Position numbers and translations under genes: made by a program. Of a stretch of DNA of 64,000 bases, positions 20,641-29,966 are shown piece after piece. Positions within the stretch are counted from its first letter, which is position 1; each line of letters begins with the position of its first letter. This DNA comes from Leptolyngbya sp. FACHB-8 (lineage in GTDB: Bacteria; Cyanobacteriota; Cyanobacteriia; Elainellales; Elainellaceae): the NCBI RefSeq assembly GCF_014695575.1, contig NZ_JACJOO010000009.1, positions 1 to 64,000 on the forward strand, read 5' to 3'. Under the pieces are notes generated by a model. The model did not search any database and was not told the DNA's origin. It worked only from the letters and a program-made list of their open reading frames with translations.

Positions 20641-21492
20641 TTATTGGGTTGGCGGAACAGCAAGAATTTTATAACTACCGAATATTTTGAGAGTTTCTGT
20701 GTAGGATTGCAGTTCTTGTAAAGCATCCTGTACAGAGGGTTCGTCCGCATCAGCTTCGATATCAATGAAGAAGAGGTAGTCTCCCAAAGACTTTTTGGTA
20801 GGGCGCGATTCAATCCGGCTCATGTTGATATTGCGCGCGGCGAGAGCTTGCAGTGGTTTGACCAGAGCTCCAGGCAAGTTGGCCAGAAGGCTGAAGGCCA
20901 TCGACGTATGAGTGCCACCAGGGGACGGTTCTAAGCACACGACCCAGAAGCGAGTACAGTTGTCGGGGCGATCGTTAATGGGTAAGGCACGGATGGGCAA
21001 GTCGTAAAGGGCTGCTGCACGCTGGGAGGCGATCGCCGCTGCCGGAGCCCCTGGTTCCAGACGTTGGAGCGCCTCACTCGTGGAAGGCGTAGGAATTAGC
21101 TTTGCGTTAGGTACGTTACGTTCTAGCCATTCCTGGCATTGGGCGATCGCTTGGGGATGAGAATAGACAGTACGAATTTCATGGATGGATTCGAGCCGTG
21201 AAATCAGGGCATGAGCGATGGGAAGCACCAGAGCACAATGAATTTGAAGACCCTGAAGTTGCCAGAGGGTATCGAGTGTAGTCGTTACTCCACCTTCCGT
21301 GGAATTTTCGACAGGCACTACCGCATAAAAAGTCTGCCTATCAGCTGCCGCTTTTAGTACCTGAGCAATAGTGGGATACGGATGAAGCTCGGGGGTTTGA
21401 CCTGTTTGCTGAGCTACGGCATTGGCCCACCGGAGAGCCGCATCTTCAACATTCGTGCCAGCGGGACCAAGGTAAGCAATCGAACAATTCAT
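20641..21492 (-). CDS. pheA: Prephenate dehydratase
   Basis: It converts prephenate to phenylpyruvate for phenylalanine synthesis. The 283-residue product has the dehydratase domain (IAYLGPAGTNVEDAAL, AVVPVENSTEGGVTTTLD, RCTRFWV-like NCTRFWVV) and a C-terminal ACT domain (MAFSLLANLPGALVKPLQALAARNINMSRIESRP), where phenylalanine feedback binding is known in the family. ATG at 21492 (MNCSIAYLGPAG) is preferred to an upstream TTG, which adds 14 residues unlike family N-termini. No chorismate mutase domain, as usual in cyanobacteria. Confidence 0.96.
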   Translation of the reverse strand: MNCSIAYLGPAGTNVEDAALRWANAVAQQTGQTPELHPYPTIAQVLKAAADRQTFYAVVPVENSTEGGVTTTLDTLWQLQGLQIHCALVLPIAHALISRLESIHEIRTVYSHPQAIAQCQEWLERNVPNAKLIPTPSTSEALQRLEPGAPAAAIASQRAAALYDLPIRALPINDRPDNCTRFWVVCLEPSPGGTHTSMAFSLLANLPGALVKPLQALAARNINMSRIESRPTKKSLGDYLFFIDIEADADEPSVQDALQELQSYTETLKIFGSYKILAVPPTQ

Positions 21493-21821
21493 GGGGGATC
21501 GACCCTGAAAAGAGCAAGAAGAGTGCTTAAGCAACCAAAAAATTAGTGCATGTTTTAGGCAGAAAGCCCACGGTTTAGCAGTCTATCAGACCTACGATAC
21601 CCTGATGCTCCTAGGGGAAGAACAACCGTGTTTGCAACATTCAATAAAGCAATGCGAAGGAATATTCCCAGAAAACCGTATACTTCCTGAAGGTGAGGTT
21701 ATGTTTTGAAGAAAATTGTAAAATTTAGTTACACATCGTTCGAACAATTCAATAGATTAGAGCTTTCTTCAGAGCATTTCAACCTTTAATTTTCACTCAG
21801 TTTCTATTTACCTCCCCACTC
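21493..21821. other. 329-bp divergent intergenic region, nothing recognised
   Basis: This lies between pheA (minus) and the DUF1997 gene (plus) and must contain both promoters. It is A/T-rich toward the right. I see no strong dyad, no clear -35/-10 pair and no small open frame worth calling. Confidence 0.5.
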
Positions 21822-22418
21822 ATGGAAGTTCACTTTCACTCCTCTCAATCTGTTGATTTGTCCGTACCGGAATTATCAATTCCAGTGCAGCATTATTTGC
21901 GGCAACCTCAGCGGTTAGTGCAGGCACTGGTTGACCCGAGCCGGGTTGAAGTACTGAGTGAGAATTGTTTTCGGCTGAAGATGCGGCCGTTAAACTTTTT
22001 GATGCTGAATATTCAGCCGGTTGTTGATTTGGAATTGCAGGTGGATGGTAATGGGGCGATCGCCCTCCATTCTGTGGGCTGTGAAATCCTTGGGGTTGAG
22101 TATATTAATGAGCGCTTCCGGTTAACGTTAGAGGGCCGACTACGTCCAGAGCTAGTTTATGGAAAAACCCATCTAAAGGGCCTGGCAGATTTGCATGTCC
22201 ATGTGGATGTTCCACCCATGTTGTGGCTGACGCCCAAACCAATTTTGGAGGCGACCGGGAATGGGTTGCTGAAGAGTATTCTCATGACGGTCAAACAGCG
22301 GCTGACTCATCAGTTATTACAGGATTATCGGCATTGGGTTGAAGCACAGATGCAGGAGGCTCCTGCGGCCAATTCTTCTCTGCCTGCTCCTTTTTCTACG
22401 AAAGGCTCAGCAATATAA
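21822..22418 (+). CDS. DUF1997 family protein
   Basis: A 198-residue protein of the DUF1997 family, conserved in cyanobacteria and plastid-bearing eukaryotes. The middle (LKMRPLNFLMLNIQPVVDLEL, GVEYINERFRLTLEGRLRPE) is rich in beta strands and resembles a START/SRPBCC-like lipid-binding shell, followed by a C-terminal helix (GLLKSILMTVKQRLTHQLLQDYRHWVEAQ). No enzymatic function is known to me. It ends just before a 26-bp perfect hairpin. Confidence 0.87.
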   Translation: MEVHFHSSQSVDLSVPELSIPVQHYLRQPQRLVQALVDPSRVEVLSENCFRLKMRPLNFLMLNIQPVVDLELQVDGNGAIALHSVGCEILGVEYINERFRLTLEGRLRPELVYGKTHLKGLADLHVHVDVPPMLWLTPKPILEATGNGLLKSILMTVKQRLTHQLLQDYRHWVEAQMQEAPAANSSLPAPFSTKGSAI

Positions 22419-22469
22419 AACCTGCCATAGGTCGCTCATTTAACCTGAATTCATACAAAACAAAGTATG

Positions 22470-22529
22470 AGGCTGCACAGAATGGGAGGTGTAATGCGTG
22501 AGTATTACACCTCCCATTCTGTGCAGCCT
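22470..22529. repeat. 26-bp perfect hairpin after the DUF1997 gene
   Basis: Arms 22470-22495 and 22504-22529 are perfectly complementary over 26 bp with an eight-base loop. The hairpin is bracketed by aacctga (22442-22448) and tcaggt (22545-22550), which resemble the terminal repeats of element family A. No T-run follows. Confidence 0.88.
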
Positions 22530-22630
22530 TACATAAAAACAGTATCAGGTGATATTAAGATGATTCGGATAAACCAGGGTCGTGTTCGTAAATCGGACGC
22601 ACCGTAGAAATTGGCTTGGGGTTGGGAACC

Positions 22631-24472
22631 ATGGTTCAGCGTTTGGAAAGGGTAAGTTGGAAGCCTTGGATTGCAGGAGCCGTTGCCCTGATCCTTCCCT
22701 TTGGAGTTCATGCTGTGGCTTATGCTGAAAGTCCTTTGCGTGTTGTGTATCCAAGCGATGGATATGAGACCACGGCGGCTCAGATTTTCCTTGTCGGTAC
22801 AGGGGCTCCGAACCAGCCTATTACGGTAAATGGAGAAGCGATCGCTCGTAGCCCTGCAGGGCATTTTGCTCCCAGTTTTCCGCTACAGGTGGGAGAGAAT
22901 GTGTTCACCCTCCAGCAGGGCACTGAAACTTTAACGTTGCGTGTGGTGCGGCAGACAGATCAGCCTGTGCTGCCCGAAGGAACGGCGTTTGCGGAGGGAA
23001 GCCTGACCCCGGCCCAGGATGTTGCTCAGTTCCCGGATGCGCTGGTTTGTTTTGGGGCGGTCGCCCCCCCTGCATCTCTAGTCTCAGTCACATTGGGCAG
23101 CCGTACCGTAACTCTTCTGCCACAACCTGCACCCACTCAACTACCCCCTAATTCCGCCGTTTTAACGAATCAGAACCAACCGACAGCCCCTAGCGTTGCG
23201 CAAACCTATGAGGGGTGCGGTGTGCTTGGTAGTTTCATGGGAAGTGCGACAGCTCCTCGTTCAGGTCAAGCTGGAGAAGCGATCGCCCTTGGCTACCCCC
23301 AATTCACCCTGGAACAGAATGGGCAGCAAGTGACTCAGCAAGGCCCAGGCCAGGTTAGCGTACTGCAACAGGAGTTGCCACAAATCATCGAAGTCACTGC
23401 TGAGGGGGGTACTGCCCGCACTGGCCCCAGCACCGACTATTCTCGGTTAACGCCGCTGCCTCGGGGTACCCGTGCCGCAGTCATCGGACGGGAGGCTAAC
23501 TGGTATCAGATGGATTATGGGGCGTGGATTCGGGATACCGATGTGCGAGTCATTCCGGGCTCTGTGCCGCCGCGAAGTCTGATTCGGGGAATTACGTCTC
23601 GTAATACAGGGGATTGGACAGAGGTGAGGTTTCCGTTGCAGGTGCCGGTACCCCTTGCGGTGTTTCAGGAGGGCGATCGCTTCACCCTCACCCTGTACAA
23701 CACCACTGCGCAGACCGATACCATTGCTCTGAATGATGACCCAGTGATCCAGCGGTTGGATTGGACGCAACCAGCACCCGAGCAGATACAGTACCAATTT
23801 GCCCTAAAATCGGATCAGCAGTGGGGATACCGATTGCGGTATGAGGGTACGACGTTAGTGCTGGCACTGCGACATCCGCCTCGGGTTTATCCTGACTCAG
23901 AGCAGCCGTTGAACGGCATCACGATTTTGCTCGATCCAGGGCATGGTGGGCCAGAGGATAGTGGGTCTGTGGGGCCGAATGGCACGCCGGAAAAGGATGT
24001 GGCATTGACTGTGACGCGGTTGTTGCGCGATCGCCTGCAACAACGAGGAGCCTCCATTATCATGACCCGCGATGCAGATGTGGATTTGGGGCCGAATGAG
24101 CGGGCTCAAATGATTCAGGACATGGCTCCAAATTTGGCTCTGAGCATTCATTACAACGCTCTGCCGGATGCGGGCGATGCGGAGAATACAGCAGGGGTTG
24201 GGACGTTTTGGTATCAATCACAAAGCCATAGCCTGGCCGTGTTTTTGCACAACTATCTCGTGGAGGAGCGCGATCGCCCCTCCTACGGGGTGTTCTGGAA
24301 CAACCTGGCATTGACCCGTCCCTATGTGGCTCCTGCTGTCCTGCTGGAGCTGGGATTTATGATTAACCCCAATGAGTTTGAGTGGATCACAAATCCTGAA
24401 GAGCAGGTGGCTCTCGCTGATACGCTGGCCGATGGGATTACCCAGTGGCTACTCGAAAATGGATCCCGTTAA
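22631..24472 (+). CDS. N-acetylmuramoyl-L-alanine amidase (AmiC-like) with SH3b
   Basis: It is predicted to cleave the amide between N-acetylmuramic acid and the stem peptide. The 613-residue protein has a signal peptide (WIAGAVALILPFGVHAVAYA), an N-terminal beta-rich region, an SH3b-like domain near residues 255-305 (GGTARTGPSTDYSRLTPLPRG), and a C-terminal Amidase_3 domain from about residue 425 with zinc-ligand signatures LLDPGHGGPEDSG, the E of TPEKDVALT and the H of ALSIHYNA. The ATG at 22631 is preferred to a TTG at 22616. In filamentous cyanobacteria such amidases shape septa. Confidence 0.93.
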   Translation: MVQRLERVSWKPWIAGAVALILPFGVHAVAYAESPLRVVYPSDGYETTAAQIFLVGTGAPNQPITVNGEAIARSPAGHFAPSFPLQVGENVFTLQQGTETLTLRVVRQTDQPVLPEGTAFAEGSLTPAQDVAQFPDALVCFGAVAPPASLVSVTLGSRTVTLLPQPAPTQLPPNSAVLTNQNQPTAPSVAQTYEGCGVLGSFMGSATAPRSGQAGEAIALGYPQFTLEQNGQQVTQQGPGQVSVLQQELPQIIEVTAEGGTARTGPSTDYSRLTPLPRGTRAAVIGREANWYQMDYGAWIRDTDVRVIPGSVPPRSLIRGITSRNTGDWTEVRFPLQVPVPLAVFQEGDRFTLTLYNTTAQTDTIALNDDPVIQRLDWTQPAPEQIQYQFALKSDQQWGYRLRYEGTTLVLALRHPPRVYPDSEQPLNGITILLDPGHGGPEDSGSVGPNGTPEKDVALTVTRLLRDRLQQRGASIIMTRDADVDLGPNERAQMIQDMAPNLALSIHYNALPDAGDAENTAGVGTFWYQSQSHSLAVFLHNYLVEERDRPSYGVFWNNLALTRPYVAPAVLLELGFMINPNEFEWITNPEEQVALADTLADGITQWLLENGSR

Positions 24473-24562
24473 GGGTGCCAGGCAAGCAGAGCTAGCATGA
24501 AATCTATTCGGTCGCATATGGATGACCCACGTATCAAGGCGTTGCTTCAAAGCTTGCTGAAA

Positions 24563-24605
24563 GGGTGGTCATTTTCGTGCGCGAAACGCAGGGAAATGAC
24601 CACCC
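24563..24605. repeat. 12-bp hairpin with nested inner dyad
   Basis: Perfect arms 24563-24574 and 24594-24605, with a smaller inner dyad (tgcg/cgca) around gcgaaac. It lies between the convergent amidase and PEBP genes and is probably a shared transcription end, although T-runs are weak. Confidence 0.6.
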
Positions 24606-24625
24606 CAATTAATAGAGCGATCGCC

Positions 24626-25087
24626 TTAGAAACTCGCTCTACCGTACAAACCCATCAGCTCTGCTGCATCCAATACATGCCCGTCCATGGCCTGCAAAAC
24701 CTCCTCTTTGGTTGCTCCTGAGGCCAAATCTAGAGGTTGATCGAGGGCATAGAGCTTGAAGAAATAACGATGAGTGCCATTGGCCGGACAAGGACCACCA
24801 AAACCCATCTCGCCAAAGTCATTTTTGCCTTGCTTCACACCGTGATGTAATGCTTCTTGCTTTGCAACGCCTTCTGCTAAATCTCGTTGATCTGCAGGTA
24901 AGTTGTAGAGAACCCAGTGCGTAAATTTGCCTTCAGGCGCATCGTGATCATAGGCGATTAAGGCAAAACTCTGAGTTTCAGCCGGTGGATCTTGCCAGTT
25001 GAGAGGCGGGGACTGGTTTTCACCATCACAGGTATATTTGAACGGGATGGATGTTCCTGTTAAAAATTCTGAGCTATACAGATGCAT
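24626..25087 (-). CDS. YbhB/YbcL family PEBP protein
   Basis: The 153-residue product belongs to the phosphatidylethanolamine-binding (Raf kinase inhibitor-like) family. It has the CDGENQSPPLNWQDPPAETQSFALI opening, the DHDAPEGKFTHWVLYNLPA signature and the GFGGPCPANGTHRYFFKLYALD C-terminal block containing the conserved pocket residues. Bacterial members have no settled role. A 32-bp hairpin lies upstream at 25291-25357. Confidence 0.95.
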   Translation of the reverse strand: MHLYSSEFLTGTSIPFKYTCDGENQSPPLNWQDPPAETQSFALIAYDHDAPEGKFTHWVLYNLPADQRDLAEGVAKQEALHHGVKQGKNDFGEMGFGGPCPANGTHRYFFKLYALDQPLDLASGATKEEVLQAMDGHVLDAAELMGLYGRASF

Positions 25088-25290
25088 GGGTGTAACGGCA
25101 AAGGGTGATGGGTTGGCGATCGCCCTCAGACAAACGCTGAAGTATCTCGTTAAAGGGCGTCTGGGACGGGCAATGCAAGCTGTTGTAAACGTGACTATGC
25201 CATCAGCCTAAGCAGCTAGACCAATCTTTTCCTCCCACAGGTGGCGCATATTGCCAGGTCTCACTCCTCTGCCAATAGAGATACATAGCG

Positions 25291-25357
25291 AAATCCGTGA
25301 ATGCCAGGACGAAACGGGGTACTTCGTGCCCCGTTTCGTCCTGGCATTCACGGATTT
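25291..25357. repeat. 32-bp hairpin with TTC triloop
   Basis: Arms 25291-25322 and 25326-25357 pair over 32 positions with a single G.T wobble next to a three-base loop TTC (GAA on the other strand). It lies in the 295-bp space between the PEBP gene and pgsA (both minus), 26 bases past the pgsA stop. No T-run. Confidence 0.92.
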
Positions 25358-25382
25358 GAAATAAAACCGCTGTCGTTTCCCC

Positions 25383-25904
25383 TCAAGGACTTGAAGATGT
25401 TGCAGGAGCAGGAGGGAGCAGATAGATTAAGCCTGAAATCAGCGTGAGGGCGATCGCCGCCCAAAACATCCCCTGCGCCAGAACGCTAGAGGCTGTGGGA
25501 GGTGCAATGAGAAGGGCGATCGCCGCAATTTGGGTCACCGTTTTCAGCTTGCCCCAAATGTTTGCCCCAGAAACCTTGGGTTGACTGACCCGCCACCCGG
25601 CGATCGCCAACTCTCGCGCCAGTATTAAAAATACGCCCCAGGCAGATATCTGACCCAGCTCAATCAGCATGAGCAAGGGAGCCAACACCAGCAGTTTATC
25701 TACCAGGGGATCTAAAAATTTGCCCAGATCGGTCACCTGATTCAAGCGTCGCGCGAGATAGCCATCCAGCCAATCTGTTCCCGCTGCTACAAGGAAGAGA
25801 ACGGCAGCAATCCACCGCATTTGTCCTGTAGGTTGATGCAACAGTACCAGCAGGAAGGGAACTCCCAGCAGCCGCGAAACGGTAATCCAGGTCGGTAAAT
25901 TCAT
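25383..25904 (-). CDS. pgsA: CDP-diacylglycerol-glycerol-3-phosphate 3-phosphatidyltransferase
   Basis: It makes phosphatidylglycerol phosphate, the precursor of phosphatidylglycerol, which is essential for photosystems in cyanobacteria. The 173-residue membrane protein carries the CDP-alcohol phosphotransferase signature D-x2-D-G-x2-A-R-x8-G-x3-D-x3-D in DWLDGYLARRLNQVTDLGKF followed by LDPLVDK. About five hydrophobic segments are visible. ATG at 25904 (MNLPTWITVSRLLG) is preferred to an upstream TTG. Confidence 0.93.
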   Translation of the reverse strand: MNLPTWITVSRLLGVPFLLVLLHQPTGQMRWIAAVLFLVAAGTDWLDGYLARRLNQVTDLGKFLDPLVDKLLVLAPLLMLIELGQISAWGVFLILARELAIAGWRVSQPKVSGANIWGKLKTVTQIAAIALLIAPPTASSVLAQGMFWAAIALTLISGLIYLLPPAPATSSSP

Positions 25905-26014
25905 AGACGCGTAGCTCAAGCTAACGTCTTCAACCTTATATCAACTCCGGACGCATAAACATAAAGCCCAACAAAGGATTTGGTCGGCCCTCGGTGCCGC
26001 CCAAATCCCTCTTC

Positions 26015-26827
26015 TTAGCTTGCCCGAGCGCTGCTTTGAGTTGTGGGAGGTTTAAGTAGGCCCAGGTATTGTTTCAGCACTAGCCAGCAAAATACGGTGT
26101 TGCCGACGATGTAGCGCTTCCAGAGACGTTGGGGTTCCATAAACAGGCGGAACAACCATTCCATGCCCGTTACCTGCATCCATCGTGGAGCGCGCTGCAC
26201 CATGCCCGATACAAGCTCGAAGCTGACCCCAATGCCCAGAGAAATGGGCACGCCAATCGCCTGGTATTGCTCGTACATCCAGTTTTCTTGCTTAGGGGCT
26301 CCCAAACCAACGAAAAGAATGTGGGGTTGAGCTTCGCGAATGAGGGTGTTGATATGTTCGAGTTCCTGGCGATCGCGCTCAAACCCATAGGGTGGGCAGT
26401 AGGTTCCGGCGATAGTCAGACCAGGGTTGCGAGTTTTCAGCAGATCTGCGGCCGCATCAGCCGCCCCTGGACGGCCCCCCAATAGGAATACGCGTAAGCC
26501 TCGTAAAGCGGCAGCAGCACATACGGCTTCAAACAAATCGGTACCGTTTACCCGGCCTTTCAAAGGTCGACCCAAAAGTTTCCCAGCCCACAGGAGGGGA
26601 ACACCATCGGGCACCGAGAGATAAGCGTGTTTGTAAACCTCGCGGAAGTAAGCGTCTTCTTGCAACATCACCGTATGGTGGGCGTTGGGGGTGACCACAT
26701 AGCGAGGTGGTCCTCCCGCGATCGCCGCTTCGATGACCTGATCGACGGTTTCTTGAAAGCTATAGCGGTCAATATCAACATTGCAAATACTGACACGTTG
26801 AGGTTCATTTGTGGCGATCGCACACAT
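26015..26827 (-). CDS. WecG/TagA/CpsF family glycosyltransferase
   Basis: A 270-residue GT26-family enzyme, expected to transfer a sugar (often ManNAc or ManNAcA) onto a lipid-linked primer for a surface polysaccharide. It shows VVTPNAHHTVMLQEDAYFREV, PDGVPLLWAGKLLG, the LLGGRPGAADAAA segment and the GLGAPKQENWMYE signature near the C-terminus. It is divergent from a GT2 glycosyltransferase and close to two beta-helix surface proteins, consistent with exopolysaccharide production. Confidence 0.93.
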   Translation of the reverse strand: MCAIATNEPQRVSICNVDIDRYSFQETVDQVIEAAIAGGPPRYVVTPNAHHTVMLQEDAYFREVYKHAYLSVPDGVPLLWAGKLLGRPLKGRVNGTDLFEAVCAAAALRGLRVFLLGGRPGAADAAADLLKTRNPGLTIAGTYCPPYGFERDRQELEHINTLIREAQPHILFVGLGAPKQENWMYEQYQAIGVPISLGIGVSFELVSGMVQRAPRWMQVTGMEWLFRLFMEPQRLWKRYIVGNTVFCWLVLKQYLGLLKPPTTQSSARAS

Positions 26828-27059
26828 AGGGGCACCATCCTACAGCATCTGGCAAGATAGTAACGATCTCATCGCCGACTTCAGGAATGCTTCTGGGATT
26901 CCTCATGGTCCCTTCACAATTCATAAGTTTCTTGTAAAGTTTCTGGCTATTCTCCGTGAAAATATGGTCTTGACGGTGGAAACAGGGCTAATTTGCGGGT
27001 GCTATCATGGCGAATCTTTAAATAAATTCGAGACCCAGACGCGTTAGGTGGGCAGTTCC

Positions 27060-28007
27060 ATGGCATCCAGAGATTACATTCTGATCAGTCCTTGCCGCGA
27101 CGAAGCGGCTTACATGCAAAAAACCATCGATTCCATCGGTGCCCAAACCGTCCTTCCCAAAAAATGGATCATCGTGGATGATGGCTCGACGGACGCTTCC
27201 CCACAAATTTTGGCGGAAGCGGCTCGCAAATACCCCTTTATTCAAGTCATTACCCGGCGCGATCGCGGTGCCCGTTCCGTGGGCCCTGGCGTCATTGAAG
27301 CCTTTTACGTCGGTTACGACAGCATTCGGCCCGACGAAAACTACAACTACATTTGCAAAATTGACGTGGATCTCGATATCCCATCTACCTACTTCGAAAC
27401 CATGTTGCAGCGCATGGAGGCGAACCCTCGGATTGGAGTGTGTAGTGGCAAGCCCTATTTTTATGGGGAGAACGGAAACCTGATTAGCGAAAAGTGCGGT
27501 GATGAGACGGCCGTTGGCATGATCAAGTTCTACCGCCGCGCCTGCTTTGAGCAGATTGGTGGCTTTGTGCGCGAAGTCATGTGGGACACTATCGACTGCC
27601 ACCGCTGCCGCATGAAAGGTTGGATTGCCTGTAGCTGGGATGAGCCTGAAATTCGTTTTATTCACCTGCGGGCTATGGGTTCCAGCCATAAAAGTATTCT
27701 GGCTGGTCGTATGCGTCACGGCTACGGTCAGTATTTCATGGGCACCAGCCTGCCCTATATGACCGCCAGTTCTATCTATCGTCTGGCCCATCCGCCTTTG
27801 ATTATTGGCGGTTTAGCGATGTGGTGGGGCTTTTTTAGCAGTATGTTGGCTGGGAAGCCAAGGTATAGCGATCGCGAATTCCGCAGTTTTATCCGCCGAT
27901 ATCACTGGAATTGCCTATTTAAGGGCAAAACGAAGGCGACTTATGAGTTAGATCAGCAACAAGCCCCCGTTTGGGAGGAGAATCGGCTGGTTTTGATGTC
28001 CTCATAA
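27060..28007 (+). CDS. GT2 family glycosyltransferase
   Basis: The 315-residue enzyme has a GT-A fold: ILISPCRDEAAYMQKTIDSI, the nucleotide-binding WIIVDDGSTD, and a D-x-D-type metal site in CKIDVDLDIP. A later segment, WDTIDCHRCRMKGWIACSWDE, fits the acceptor/catalytic region. Hydrophobic residues near 250-275 may contact the membrane. ATG at 27060 (MASRDYILISP) is chosen over GTG at 27048. Sugar and acceptor are unknown. Confidence 0.9.
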   Translation: MASRDYILISPCRDEAAYMQKTIDSIGAQTVLPKKWIIVDDGSTDASPQILAEAARKYPFIQVITRRDRGARSVGPGVIEAFYVGYDSIRPDENYNYICKIDVDLDIPSTYFETMLQRMEANPRIGVCSGKPYFYGENGNLISEKCGDETAVGMIKFYRRACFEQIGGFVREVMWDTIDCHRCRMKGWIACSWDEPEIRFIHLRAMGSSHKSILAGRMRHGYGQYFMGTSLPYMTASSIYRLAHPPLIIGGLAMWWGFFSSMLAGKPRYSDREFRSFIRRYHWNCLFKGKTKATYELDQQQAPVWEENRLVLMSS

Positions 28008-28018
28008 GTAACTCACCC

Positions 28019-28102
28019 AGAAAGCGAGGCTGACGGAGCCAGCCTCGCTTTCTACTAGGGGTGTGTGGAAAGGGGCACGAAGTGCCCCTTTCCACACACC
28101 CC
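28019..28102. repeat. Two adjacent hairpins between convergent genes
   Basis: The first has perfect 14-bp arms 28019-28032/28040-28053. The second has perfect 21-bp arms 28058-28078/28082-28102 with a GAA triloop. They fill the space between the GT2 gene (plus) and the lipoprotein gene (minus) and could end both transcripts. There is no T-run. Confidence 0.85.
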
Positions 28103-28124
28103 ATCCACACCTTTGAAATATTCC

Positions 28125-29732
28125 CTACCAGTTCTCGTAGGCTCCTAGGTCATAGCCGCGTCCTAACGGGCGAGCGCCTCCCATAATGTCGGTCGTGATG
28201 TCCGTAAGGGCATGCCCCTGGTCAATTGCGGAGGTAGCTGATTCCGACAGGCGGAAATCTCCATGATTTGCATCGACAAACAAACTCTGGCGCGATGGAA
28301 TGTTATCGCCTTCCGAGGCACCGATATTATTGCGGAGGTCGGCCTTACCACTGTCATCCACAATATCCCCTTCACTGCCACCGTTAAAGACGGTGTTGTA
28401 GTAAATCTTGCGATCGCCCCCCTTATCCCCCTCACTCCGAATTCCGTACGCCTCGGTGTTGTAAACCACGTTGTTATAAACCTCAACACCACCGCCAAAG
28501 ACTCGAATTCCTGTCCCATCGGAATCGTGCAGTTTGCCGCTGATATTGTAAATTTGATTGCCGCGTACAACGTAGTCATGCTCCTGGCCCGTTGGCCCAT
28601 CCATCACGTTAACAGCGGCTCGCACCTCGGTATTGATGTCATGGATGCTGTTGTATTGAGCAATCAAGTCATGGAGACCCCGCTTCAGGTCGATCGCCTC
28701 GGCACTGGTACGAAAAATCTCGTTGCGGTGTAGCAGCACATGATGGGTTCCATCCTCGTCTCCACCCGAGGCCCCAACTCCCACATAAATCCCCTCACCA
28801 TAGCGGGAATACTCGCCTCCTCGACGGCCCGTATCGTGAATGGAATTCTCTGCAATTAAGATATGGCTGGAGCGATCGCGCACATGAACGGCCTCCTGCC
28901 CAGTGTCATAAACATGACAATTGCGGATCGTCACATGCTGCAGCTTTTCCCCCATAATTCCCCAGAGTGAACGCCGCGCGGTTAATCCATCGAGAATCAC
29001 CTGAGAGCTATCCTCGATCCAAATGCCAGCATCGCGTTCGTGGCTACCTGCTGTGAATAGGGCATCGCGATCGCCTCGCAACGTAATGGGTTTGCCTGCC
29101 TCGCCCCGCAATCCCGTAATCCGCAACGCCTCATAGGTGCCTGCGGCAAACTGCACCGTATCTCCTGGGCCAACCATCGATAAGGCCTTCTCAGCCGTCC
29201 GAAAGGGTGAATTGGAGCGGGTGCCAGAGTTGCCATCATCCCCGGTAGGTGACACATAGTAAGTGGAACCTATGCTACGACCTGTGGCTCCAAAGTCTGG
29301 TAGCGGTTGCAAGGCCTCATTTTCGGATGATGTCGATTTCGGTTCAGCGATCGCCACCCGAAAACGTCCAATTGGGAGTGTCGTTTCCGCTTGTCTCAGG
29401 GAAACCGTATAGGTGCCGTTATCCTGAACATCCCAGCGCTCGCCCGGGGCTTGCACCTGAAACTGTAGAGTATTTCCCTTCCTCGACACCCTGTGAGCCT
29501 CTGACGCAAAACCATTTGGACCTTCTATTCGTAGTTTGTCAGTCAGAGCAGGCAGATTTGGAGCGGATTGGACCTGACCGTAGGAAACCTGAAACACATA
29601 GGGGTTAGCGCTCTCCTGGCGAATCGGCTCTGCCTGCAAATCGAGAGATGGCAGTTGCCCCGGTGTAGCGCTACAGCCGAGGGCGATCGCCAGGAACGTG
29701 ACCAATGCTAACAACCCCTGAAAACGCTTCAT
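28125..29732 (-). CDS. Beta-helix repeat lipoprotein
   Basis: A 535-residue predicted lipoprotein: signal peptide with lipobox near Cys20 (LAIALGCSA), an Ig-like strand region to about residue 130, then a right-handed parallel beta-helix introduced by STYYVSPTGDDGNSGTRSNS and running through repeated strand-turn units (VILDGLTARRSLWGI, VTIRNCHVYDTGQEAVHV, HILIAENSIHDTG). Such folds bind or cleave polysaccharides (pectate-lyase/NosD type). A close paralogue lies downstream on the same strand. Probably part of the surface polysaccharide locus. Confidence 0.87.
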   Translation of the reverse strand: MKRFQGLLALVTFLAIALGCSATPGQLPSLDLQAEPIRQESANPYVFQVSYGQVQSAPNLPALTDKLRIEGPNGFASEAHRVSRKGNTLQFQVQAPGERWDVQDNGTYTVSLRQAETTLPIGRFRVAIAEPKSTSSENEALQPLPDFGATGRSIGSTYYVSPTGDDGNSGTRSNSPFRTAEKALSMVGPGDTVQFAAGTYEALRITGLRGEAGKPITLRGDRDALFTAGSHERDAGIWIEDSSQVILDGLTARRSLWGIMGEKLQHVTIRNCHVYDTGQEAVHVRDRSSHILIAENSIHDTGRRGGEYSRYGEGIYVGVGASGGDEDGTHHVLLHRNEIFRTSAEAIDLKRGLHDLIAQYNSIHDINTEVRAAVNVMDGPTGQEHDYVVRGNQIYNISGKLHDSDGTGIRVFGGGVEVYNNVVYNTEAYGIRSEGDKGGDRKIYYNTVFNGGSEGDIVDDSGKADLRNNIGASEGDNIPSRQSLFVDANHGDFRLSESATSAIDQGHALTDITTDIMGGARPLGRGYDLGAYENW

Positions 29733-29864
29733 GTTGTTACCCCCACATCGATGTTTGGATATCTTCCGAAGTTCTCCCTAAGATAGCCTGCTCATTTTTT
29801 TAGGCATAGTATATTGAGCTGACAACCGGCAATCTTTACACAACCTCCCATCTTAAACTTGTAA

Positions 29865-29920
29865 TAAACCTCAAAATCCTGTGCTGCCGCTTTGTGGGCA
29901 GCACAGGATTTTGGGGTTTA
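29865..29920. repeat. 24-bp hairpin upstream of the lipoprotein gene
   Basis: Arms 29865-29888 and 29897-29920 pair over 24 positions with one G.T wobble around an eight-base loop containing gctttg. It lies in the 355-bp interval between the two beta-helix genes. Confidence 0.85.
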
Positions 29921-29966
29921 GGTTTAATTGAGTTAAGCGACTTATACCCATTCCCCATGAAGCTGC

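Noticed and set aside
27018-27791. 257-codon open frame antisense to the GT2 gene
   Set aside because: It is the complement of a well-supported glycosyltransferase and has no recognisable domain.
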